Both the position numbers and the translations under genes were made by a program. This document shows positions 12,701 to 24,700 of a stretch of DNA of 64,000 bases, one piece after another. The DNA is taken from contig NC_031769.1 of NCBI RefSeq assembly GCF_001522545.3, positions 68,562,640 through 68,626,639 of the forward strand, in the 5' to 3' direction. Below the pieces are notes generated by a model, which did not search any database, was not told the DNA's origin, and worked only from the letters and a program-made list of their open reading frames with translations. Within the stretch, counting starts at the first letter, position 1, and the number at the start of each line of letters is the position of its first letter. This DNA is from Parus major (Eukaryota > Chordata > Aves > Passeriformes > Paridae).

Positions 12701-15700
12701 TATCATGTCTTAGTACATTTGCTATGTTACATTGTACTTGCTATGACTGCCACTGCGTAACCGCTGAGGGACGAGAAACTGGAGGATTTTAAAAGTTTCA
12801 TGGCAAATTCTCATTTTTTTTCCATTTTTGTCACAAGAGCTGTAATTTCACCTCCACCGCCCTCTGCCCAGAAGAGTCACTCACAAAACTGCTCTACTTT
12901 TTCCTCACTGGTCACTTGAGATATAAGCATGGGAAGGGAACCTCCCCACTCTGGAACAGCAAGTTACAGAATTCCAGAGTCCTTTAGGTCATGGCAAGAT
13001 CCTGAGTATTTGTCAACACATTACATAAGCCTTGGCATGCCTGTGGAGTTCCCAGTTGCAGGCAGCCTTACAAATCTTTCATAACAGAGCTACAGCTAAT
13101 AATGTTATTATTGAAGCAATCAAAATATAGTTCATATCCTAAGGTTTTAAGTAGCTTGTGCTTAATGTTAAGTTAAAAAAAAAAAACCCTCAAAAACCAA
13201 ACAGACATTTATTTAGGCCTACAGAAAAATCAACTGAAGTGCAACCGTAACATGCAGTTTCTTCGGAAGACAAGATGAAAACAAGGTGGCCCAGAGTGCA
13301 ATGAGAGGACCAGCCAGAAGGAACAGCAAGACCAAATAGGCAGTTGGTTGAAAGACATGGGTTTACTTGGATTCTCAGCCCACATTGAACAGCACATGCT
13401 CAGATTATGTTAACTTTTCTCAGCTATAAAGCATGAATTCTTAATGAAGGTGCAGGCTTAGATACTGCTAAGATGACAGCCTTTTAAAGGCAGTTCAGAC
13501 TGCTCATCAAATTCACAGTTCTCTGACTTTGCATTTTCTTTATTCCACACTGAACTACTCCAAATGATAAAAATGTTGGTGCAAACTGACTATTTTAAGT
13601 AATAGCAGTTTCCAGAGACAGATCAAAGAGATCCTGCTCTTGAAACCACAGTTATTCAACTGAAGATGGCTGCATTATTTTTATTATCAAATACAAGTAA
13701 ATGAAGTTACCATTATGAATTTCATAGCTTTCTAGACAGGGTAAGCAGCTAGAGGGAGGAGCAAACATTTATAGTTTTGGTATGTTCCCAAATGGCCACT
13801 TGTTCAAACTTTTTCAGTGCAGAGAAAAGCAGTAAATTCCTTACTGGTTTAATAGCACACATCAATGCAAGAACAAGTGACAAATTCAAGAACCTTCCCT
13901 ACTGACAGAGAAGAATTTCTAAGATTTTCACAGTTCTTAGATCATGGTTCCTAGACCTCCAAATCGTGTTTTTATTTGAAAGTCACTTCCGAAGCCCAGA
14001 ACTGCCAGTAGCATGACACAGCACATGTGAAACCCTTTTATCTAGGACTGTGTCAAGAGCCTCCTGATTATGTGCACTACTACACTCCACAAGCATCTGA
14101 CAGAGAACCAGGTACAATGACAATACCACCGCCACCTTGAAAACGCACTTACCATTGCAGGAAGCGTACAGGGCTTTGAGAAAATACCCACTGATTTTGA
14201 GGGTCACCAGCTGATTCCTTTCACAGTGTAACACTTCCACATTGTTAAAAACTGTTGCATCCAGCTCCCCAAGTTTGTTGTCTCGAAGATCCAATTGGGT
14301 CACATGATGCAGAAAATCTATTTCATCAGCCTCCAATCTCCTAATTGAATTCAATCTTGCAGACAAAAAAGGGAGATTAGGTGTAGTTATAAGGCAGGCT
14401 CCTGCTGACAAACCACTGCTCGCTCTACAATCAATCAGCTGCACTGGATTAAACTAGCACGCTTTCAGGTTCTGATCAAGGTTGATTTTTAATATTTTCC
14501 CCTTTGTTATGTTACGGTTTTCATCCTTTGAAAAACAGGATGGATATGCTCTGTAGCTTTATCCATCATGACAAAGGAATGATGACACCAAACCCCTTTC
14601 TAAACTACTTTGAAAACTACTGATGAAAAGGTCTGCAAGAAGCTAAGCATTACTGTTACTGTGCCTATAAAAATAAAATATGATCTGGCTGTTATTTGTT
14701 CCCAATAGTCTGGAAAAGAACAAAACCTCTACAGTTCTTGCTGGCCTATCATCTGCTGGAAAAATCCAGAACACACAAGTAACCAGCATGTATTGGAGAC
14801 CCTTGCCTTATTGAAAGGCCAAATTGAGATTTATGAATTCCCATGTACTTGCTTCTCACCTCTCCATGTTTCACAGCAAGCAAATTCAGAGACCTGAAAA
14901 TGGGTGTTGAAAGAAAACAAAGCAAAAATCCAAGATGACTGGATCTGACAGATAAATCATGGAAACCTGTCCTACTCAGGACAGGTTTTACACATCTTCA
15001 CTTTAGTGCACTGATGCTGTTAATATTCAGCAACTTCCCCAGAAGTTATACCTGAATTAGATTATCTATAATCCAGCAATGTTTATGACTGTGGAGCACT
15101 TGAAAGAGATCAGTTTCAAATTCCCAGCTCTGAGTGGAACACTAAAACCAGTATAGTAACTTCTGCTGGCACACTGAGGCAGCTGAGCCTCCTACAGCAG
15201 ATAAGGACAAATACTCACAGTTCTGCTGTTGCTTCTGCTTTCCAAGCATTGCCCTCTGTGTAACTGTTGTGTTTTTAGAGTAGCCACATCCTTAAGTTAA
15301 AAGAATAAGGGTACTATGCCCCCTCCAACACCACCTTACCTTTTCTATTTTCAATTTGCAAGAACTGCTTCTTTTTTACTTCAGTGAAGCAAAGCACTTC
15401 ATTGTACAGCAAGTACAATATTTACTATTTCAGGCAGTGCCACAAAGAACCACTGTTCACTGCCAGGTGCAGAAAGGATGCAGCAGACAATGAGGGGGCA
15501 AGAACTGCACTGCTGGAACTCGTGGCCAGGTCAGCCACAAGATCCATTCTCTGAGGCCAATTTATTTGCTTGTAAATGTATGTACAAACACGCAGACACA
15601 TTTTAACCCTACCAGGAACACTCAGAAATTCACCTACATATTTTAGCTAAACTTATGCTGGCCCTTCCTAGACTGGAAAGTCTGACAGTGACATGGTAGT

Positions 15701-18700
15701 ACAGTAAGGTAAGTTTTACCTTACTTTAGCTTAACTACATGGTTCCAAAATTCTCTGTTATATGGACCTCATGGTTCACGCTCTGAATTGAGCCTTGACC
15801 AGCTGAGTGCAGAATTTTTCTTCCCCAAAGACCATAACAATAGAGAATCACCTCATACCAGAGCCATTTGTAATAAGGATCTCTTTGGACTCTTCTGAGG
15901 GTATCAATAAAATAACATTACTCATGATGGACAAGGCCTTTTAACACACCAAGAAATATTAAAATATCTATTTATGCCCTTTTTTTCACCTCACAAATCT
16001 GCAACATTTCAGACAAAAGCTTTTTGGGCCAGGGGCTATCATGTCTATTGCATTAACACTGAAGCAACAAGAACTGCAGGAATCACAAGAGTCCCAGGCT
16101 CCGTTTTGTTTGATCCTTTGGTGCAAACATTCATTTCCCCTAAAACTCATTTTTCTACCTATTGATCCCCCTAAATGCTCCAACTTCCTCAAAGAAGAGT
16201 GCTAAATCACAGCAAGTGCTGGGAGTTACATAACACCACCAGAAACACGGTTCAGTGGACAAACACAAGAGATTTATACCCAGAGGCAATCCTGACAGCC
16301 AAGGAGAAGCCATTTCAACACAAATAACTTAGGCTCACTTCTTTTTCCTTTTTTCCAAATACCTACCTCAGATCCACATGCTTAATATGAGGCATCCTTT
16401 TTAACACCTGTAGGTTCAGGGTATCCATGCAGTTTCCTGACATACAGAGCTTATCCATGGCAGTCAGCTTCTCCAGCACTCCAGGAATGTCAGTGAACTC
16501 ATTGAAGGACAGACTCACATAGCTGAGTTGATGCATATGCTCCAATTCATCAGGAAGGGACTGGAGAAAGTTGCCATCCAGCAAAAATGTCTGCAAGCTA
16601 TTAGATGAGGGGAAAGGAGAGTGAAGAAAATGAGTGACCTGTTAAATCACATTTCCTTCCTATAAACACATTAATCTGCTGCAGTTACAGTGACATACAA
16701 TATACAAAAGGGCAGCAGAAATAAAAATGTTAATGAGTAACACTAACATCTGCTACAGGAGATATCCACCAAATAATTAAAAGTTTTGTCAACTATAAAG
16801 TGTAGGCTGTTACACGGTTCTATCTCCAGAACTACAATTCATATGACAGCTGAAAACATCAGCAAAAAGGGTTAAAAGATTTTCTTCACTGTGAAGGTGA
16901 CCCTTGTGTCAAAAGCTGGAGAATGGAAGAGCTCTGAGGCACGAAGTGTGCTTTCCCTCCATCCACAATTGCTTCCATATGGATCTACAAGCCAGTCTGC
17001 TCTGACAGAAGTAAGTTTAAACTGTTTCTCATAGCAGGAGTATGTACAGTCGTGAAACTGCTTGTTGCCTTTGTTATTGTCAGGCTGCGTATGTGAAAGT
17101 TCTAAAAAAGTACTTGCTTGTGCATTTCGCCTACAACTGCTGGAATGCTTCTGAGGGCATTGCAGGACACGTTGAGTTCAGTCAGGGTTGGGATACTGCA
17201 GACTGCCAGTGGGAAGTCCCCTAAATTATTATTCGAAAGGTTAAGGCTCTTCAATTTGGTGAATCTAAAATGAGATAAGAAAAAAATACAGGAAACAAGT
17301 GAGTAATCCACATTAAGATGCCTCACAGTAATTAATATAAGGCGAGTTTGATTATGTAAATACAGATCATATGCATTTTTAGTTTATATGCTCAGTACAG
17401 TCAGGGAAACTACCAGATACTCAAATTCAACACCACTTGTAAGAGTTCACTCACGTTAAGCTGACAGACTCTCTTGAACAGCACATTAAATGTATTTTCC
17501 AATGAGTGTAACAAAGAACAAATCCCTTGCCATCCGTATCATATATTTCACTTCTGTGGCATCTCACCCTATGCTCAAGCATTGCTAACTTCCTGAACCC
17601 ATTTTTTGGTAGTAAAACTACCCTCGTGACACAGGTTACAAGGTGCAGGAAATTCTCAGACTATCAGAACATTAATTTTTTTGTGGTGCTGCTGACCTGC
17701 CTGCTCAGCACCATTCATGTTTGCCTTTCAAACAAAAATTCTCATTAGAATAGACTGTTTGGAATACAAGTAGCTAATATGTTGAATTAAAACAGAATTT
17801 AGCAAGGTTTCTGCAGTGACAGAGGCAAAATTTTGTCCTTGACATGTCACAGAACTCTTAAAAGCCCTTGGTTTATCACATCAGCCAAAAAAGCAACTTG
17901 CATGTAGTTGCCTTACTAAAAATGACCAAAACCATTTAAACAAAAAAACCCAAGAAGGGCACAATCCAATTAGCCAGCCTGCATGTTCAGCAACATTATT
18001 ATGGTTGCCTGACAACCACTGGGAGGTGTGCCTAAAGCCAAGTAAAAGAATGAATGAAAGATCCGTGTCAGATTCCGATAGATGGGAGGAAGTTTCTTTT
18101 CTGGCACAGCTTCCTATACCAGGACATTTTATCTGGACTTATTTTTCCCTTCATTAAAGATCAAGTCCTCTATTTGTGTCTGCAAACTTTTATATAACTT
18201 TGCGATGGAAGCAAAACTGTAGCTATGAGTGCTGCTATTCCACATGAAAGTAACCTCTAGCAGCAGTGCCAGTGTATCCATAGCCTCTGCATCAGCCCAT
18301 TGCTACCTGAGAGAACTTTGTTCTCCTCCAACCAGAAAACACGAAGAGCAAATGCATCAAGCATTAAAAGGTTAGAGAGTTTTAATAACAAGACCTAAAA
18401 ATCTCCAGCAGCTACTGCAATCAACAGCATTCGATTATACACACCTTTAAGTATTGCCTAAATTAAACTCATGACACTGACTAAAATTCAACTGAAAATG
18501 TAAGCAGTGCCTTTGTATGGTACTTCAGAGAGGGATGCTGAGCCCCAAAGTCAGGCTGTAAATACACATAACATTTACACAGGCTTGCAGCAAGCAAGGG
18601 AATGCTGTACTCTCTAGCGGTATTTTGGTGCAATGATGGCAGGAGGGAAAAAAAAAAATATTGCCAGAGTTATCACGAATTTTGAACACCCTGTGCCATG

Positions 18701-21700
18701 CTCGAGGCCAAAGAAGTTCAGAACAAAGTTAGATGGAGACTAAAGGAAATCTTGCAATCAAATTAGTGCTGCAGGGGAAAAAATGCTACTGTGCAGAAAC
18801 AATGACTAGTCTATCTCTGGAGGGAGAACTGTAAATTAAAAAGAGACGAGGGTAAGTTAATAAGGGCTGCTAGCCAGAAAAATAAATAAGCACAATTTAA
18901 ACATTATTGTCGTGTTCATCTCCATGTGACCCCAGGACCAGATCAGTCAGGAGTGTGGCAAAATAAAAATAGGGACAGGTACGACTTGGTTGCCTGAAAA
19001 TAAAAAACTTAAGTAACACACAAAATAACAAAGGAACATAAGCCATGTACGGTATGGGGACAACCCCAGAAGACCCTGAAATGGGGGAAATATAACAATA
19101 TATATGACACAAGCAACCAATCATAAAAGAGAACTAGAAACATAACCTTACATGAAATAACTCTATTAACATAAGAACTTCCATGGTGCAACAGCACATA
19201 ACTTTTACTTGCCCTAGCTAACAAGGTTTTTCCCATGGCTTTAAATCTGTGATTGCCCCAGGTCAGCAGACTCCCACATACTACACCTTCATATTCCTCT
19301 ATTTTGAGAGAAAGGGCTTAAAAATCTTGAACCTAGAACTGAAACACACAATCCTGCATTTATGTTGGAAATAATTGTAAATTTAGGGCACAGACCTACT
19401 GCCTTGAAATTTGGGGTGTTTCTGTCGTGGAACAGATGTCCCACATCATCCTCAAAGTTACCTGCAAATAAAAACAAAAGTGCTCCAAGCACTGGACTCA
19501 GAGTCTTTAGAAAATTTTTTCCCAGTATTTAGGCAAGTACAAAAATAGTAAAACCAAGAAGATTAAGTCAAAATAAGTAAGCTGCTGGAGAAACATCAAA
19601 ATGTAACCTTTCAAATTTTCAAACCAACCATGAAAAAATAATTCCCTCATTTAACAACCACACCAAGGCTACAGCCTTTACCTGTGCTGCTCTCTAGTCT
19701 CAAAAGGATAGTCTCAGGGTTTTTGTCCACTAAACAATCTACTAGGAGATCCTGAATGCAATATTGAGATAAAATTACAGAAGATCAGAGGAAAGAGGAC
19801 TGGGGCAGCAGGTGGTAAAGGAAGCTAAGAAATACAATAACTCCAGTGTCATGTTCAGCTTCAAGGTTTTCTGCATACATTATTGTGCATAACTGCTCTA
19901 AGTCAAAGAGGAAGAGGGGGAAAAAAGCGCTCCCCCTACCTGGCATATCTGGATTACATTTCTACTACTCTAATGTATGCTGTAATGTGTATTTATTAAA
20001 GGTCTTTAGCGAGTAATCTAACTACCCAGGACACAAACTGAACTGGTTAACAGGTCTATGTAGTGCATAAGCGAGGAGGAATAGTACATCCAGTATTGGA
20101 TAAACTCATACAAAATGCACATAGAAGTGTAGTGGTGTAGAAGCATACACCAAAAAAACCACAAATGAAAGTTCATTGTTGAATCACATTTATGGAAACA
20201 CTGAAAGACAGACAGCACAGTCTTAGTTAAAATTAAGAGACCAATTTAAGACATCTGGCTGGAAAGAGGTATTTTCTTGCCCCACTGCAAACATGTTAAT
20301 TTAGAAAATGCTAAAGCAGTATTTTTTCTCATGAAGAACTGTCATGTGCAGAACATTACTGAGCCAAACAAGCAGGAATTTGCTCAAAGTTAGATCTAAG
20401 TCTACCTCTTATCTTTGGCCACTCACTTCCCACTATCCACATCACAAACATGCCAGTGCACTTCCGTTATGGAGCACTGCCATGCTGCACAACTGAAATG
20501 CTGAACTGTTGATAGCACCTCTTATATCTAGACAGATTTACAGTCAGTCACACCAGTATCACTTGTATGTCACATCAATATAAATAAGGTAGGAGAGAAG
20601 TATTTTACAGACTCAAGATTTCTGTTGTGGCTGAGTTTGCAAAGCATCAGTCTTCCAATAGATTTTACAGAGTAACATCTTTCCTGCTTTCTCACATCCA
20701 AATCTTTACTCCTATCAGAAGCAGGCACACACATCAATGCTGCCCACACGGCATTGCTAGAAAGGAAGAAAGGCACAACATTGCTCAATTGAGGTATAAC
20801 AGTGCAATGACCTGGTATCAAGTACAGACATATGCTTTTCGTCCTCTTCTCCCTTCTATGGTTCCAGACTTTGTTATCTCAGTAAAAGTCAACCTGAAGA
20901 ACAGCATCTCTCAATACACTATGCTCAGCTAGCTTACTAGCTTTCTTTTATAATGGCCAATACATAAACATTCACTTTGATGAATAAAAATAGTCCTAAT
21001 TTAAGCTAGAGCTAAATGTTGAGCATGTCAACCCTTGGGTTTAAACGTGCAATATGACTGAACAATAATTGCCCTAACTGAGCCAAAACCTGCCCACTTA
21101 CTTAATCCTGAAGCTGCCACTTCAGGAAGAGTTTTAGTTTGACATATGCAAAATAAGGAGAAGGACTAACAAGAGAAGTTTGCATCACAGCAAAGCAATT
21201 AACTAACTGACGTGCTAATTTCAAATTCAGACCTACATGGTGGGAACAGTGGAGGAATTTTCATCACACAGTACAGCATTTGTGTTCCACTATGTTTGGG
21301 GCAAGGGAAATAGTGTATTCCAAGTGGTGATTATACACCTTCATTGAAATTCAGCCATAACAGACTCATCTGACAAAACTGGTCTTGCCCTACTCTTACC
21401 AAAAACAATTAAAAACCAGTATTTTACTACACCTGCAAGGGAAGGCATGGCTTAATAAAGAACTCCATCTATGGAAAACAATCACTTTTCCAAAACTATC
21501 TCCAGAACCTGGGCTCTCATGACTATGCTGTGGTTACAGCTCAATATTATTTTCAAGCAGCAATGTAAGTGTCCCTCAGTTTCAGCATCATTTCTGAGCA
21601 GAACAGTGGCGTTTGCCTTGCAGTGCTGTGACAAGTTTGAGAACCAAACTAAAACTTGCCACCTTCTTGAGCATCTGTTACTTTGGCTACTTACTTCATA

Positions 21701-24700
21701 ATGAAGAAAATTTCCGTAAAATTCTGCCATGGCAATTTCCTCCTTGGAAATAAAAGGTGCAAGTTATTCCCTTTCTGCAGTTGTGTTGGATTACCCTCCA
21801 TGGCCTTACTGCCTAAGGGAGCTGCTAGCCTGGTGCCAGAAATACTGTCATAGCATTCCCTTTCCAGAAAAGTGTCATTGACAAAATCTTAAATGAGTAA
21901 GACAATTCAAATGAACAAATAATTAGATGTTAAGTCAAATTCAGACTACCTCCAAACTTAACAACAATAAAGCTTTTACTATATGACATGGTTGGTAAGA
22001 GTACCATAAAGACAAGATAACCATGTGTACGCTTTTTTTAGTGCAAATAACTTGAACCTACACTACTTCACAATGCAGTTCTCAATTTCTGCACATACCT
22101 ACCACACACTGCTTCATATGGGGAGAAAGACCAACCTCAGAGGAAGGACAAAATTCTTAGGAAAAAATAATGAAAATATACTCACATTCTCTCTATTGGA
22201 AATTTATAATTGAAATACAAAAGCATTAACTAGGGGTGGACTTCCAAACTGAAACATGTTTAAGTACATGAAAAGAAAATCCTTACTTGGGAAGCCATAT
22301 CCAAAAAAGAATAGACAAAATGAACAAGTAAACTGTGGATTATTATCCACAATAACTGGATTCCATAAATATGTTCACTTGTTGAAACACTGCTCAGAAG
22401 AGATACTGCTGTACTTAGTCTTACAGCTCACTAAAGTGAATCCAATTAATCCAACTGCAATTTCTACTTTTAGACTATACTATTTTTAAAAATGCTATTT
22501 TTATTGCATATATCTTAGTGCCATTTACTTTTCTCGTACTACTATTAAGTTAACTGTTCCAATTTAAAAAATAAAATAAAAAAATCAATGTGTTTCAGGC
22601 ATTAAACCAATTTTTCAATTGTCCCCACTTAGTTGTTTGCAGAGACTTAATTTTATAAATTAATTTTTCTTTAATTAAATGCCACTGATTTTTGCTGAGT
22701 GTTCACAAGGGCATTTTCTTGAGATTGCAAAGATACACAGGAGTTAAGGAGAACAGTTACAAAGGTTTGGAAAGATGCACTAACAAAAGCAAACTCTTTC
22801 TTCAATACCTTTACAAAATAAAACAAAAGCAGTGAAATTACATAAACAAGAAACTCCAAGTGCTATCTTCAGCATTATAAATATTTCAAAAAAATAAATT
22901 CCAAAGCTACAGAGATGAGAAAACAAGTGTAGCATTAAAATCTAGCAAGCACTGGATAGGGTTTGTTACTAGTAGACCTCTGGTTGTCAATACCACACAA
23001 ACCTTTCCTCTTGCCCTGCTGCTCAGATAGCTCCACTTCAGTGTTTGACTTCAAGTGAAAGAGGAGAAACTGTATAAAAAGTAAGGTTACCTCCTCTCCA
23101 AAACCAACAGAGTTGCAAGAGGAAGCTCTCTGCATCTTCACACACCATGGAGCAAGAAATGTTAGCATGTTCCGTATATTAGGATTCATTTGAATATTAA
23201 AAAAAAAACAAAACTAAACCCAAACCACTAATCCCCCCAAAAAATCCCAAATCAAATCAAAACAACAAAAAACAAACTCCATAAACAACAAGAAAACAAA
23301 GGGAAAAAGACAACTACTAAACCCAAACATACACCCCCAAAATAAAGGTGGGGGGGGGGGGAAATAAGGAGAAAGATCAAATCTTTTCTAGTGCATCTAT
23401 TGGCAGTGCCCCTATGGGGCCTGACAAAGGGGAAGATGTATAATTGACATTCATTAAACCATCCAACTGTCTCCACTATCCTCAGTTTCATTCACTAATA
23501 GCAATAATCACAAGAAGTACCTCAATGTACTTTGAAGTCAAACAAGTGACAGGCTGGAGACCTTCCTCCCTACTCCTCAGTTTCTAGGTACAAGGTAAGA
23601 TCAAGCTGCATATTACACTGACTTCCAGCAACCTTGCCTGCTGGGTTCATACCAGTTAGGTTGGCCATACTGGTTCCCCCTTGCTTCCAAGTGTTCTCTG
23701 AATAAAGACTGCATTTTAAATTACCTCCTTATTGCACAATGAATTTGTAAGGAGGATTTAGCTTGAAGTTGCCTGAAATCCTGGGTTTTCAGATAAAAAC
23801 TGGAAGTTTCAAGGGATTTCAAAAACACTTTCATCAGTAATTCAGAGTGCTCCAGCCTTCTCATAACCTAGAAATGCATCTTCAAATTTCTGCCACTAGC
23901 CCCAAAGAGTTTCACCTCAGAAGGCAGTTCATTTCTAGAACAGCTCTAGGAGAGAAACTATACCAACTCATCCTAAGATAAAAACCCATATAATCACTGT
24001 TAACAATTAACAACCACAATCAGCATAATAATGCATTCTTTAGATTAAACTGACAAGCATGATTTTTTATTTTTTAAAACAACTTTGTCTTACTACATCT
24101 CCCTTTTTTTCTTTTTTTTCTTTTAAATCTGAAACAGTCTTAACTTAAAAATCCACATACTGATAACTTACTTTTCAACATTAACAAGAAAATAATACTC
24201 TTGATGCCAACCACTTTTTCCAACAGCACCAACTGAAACAATTACTTTTAAATATAAAGTGCTCTCAGTCCAGTGAAGCAGAGCAACAGTAAACAAAGAC
24301 TACTGTCTATTCTTTTGCCTCAAACTCAGAACAAAAGTACTCCACAAAATTAGCAAGCCTGAACTCTTGTTAGCATTTCAACCAGGGAATCTCTCTCCTC
24401 CAAAAGAGAAACATCCTTGTAGTTTTAAAAAATATTCTGTGAGGGAGAACAAGTAGTATCATTTGCTACTTTTTTCAGCACAGATGAATTTTCAGATGGC
24501 TTATTTGTATACATAGCATGAAATATGTATTCCCTGATAAGTAGGAAAAAAATAGAGGTAGCTGTATTTACCTTTCAATATTCAGAGAGTTCAGTTATGG
24601 AAGTTCACATCTGCAGAGCATCTACAGCAACAAAAGGGGGTTGAGTGGGCAGTAAAGCAAATAAAAGTGCAGGTACTGGGAAAAAAGTGCATGTACACCT

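Larger units (their letters stand above)
14356..16366 (-). other. PHLPP1: PHLPP1 intron, 2.0 kb, with two perfect hairpins
   Basis: A GT-AG intron that carries two perfect inverted repeats, at 14963-14988 and 15703-15725. No coding potential is recognised. Confidence 0.88.

Noticed and set aside
13983..14444. A stand-alone 153-residue gene
   Set aside because: Only 14355-14153 is exon. The frame simply runs on into intron on both sides, past a clear acceptor and donor.
16363..16596. A separate small LRR protein starting at a TTG
   Set aside because: The TTG is an internal leucine one base after a splice acceptor in PHLPP1.
17042..17224. Plus-strand ORF of 60 codons
   Set aside because: It is the antisense shadow of the PHLPP1 exon 17264-17118.
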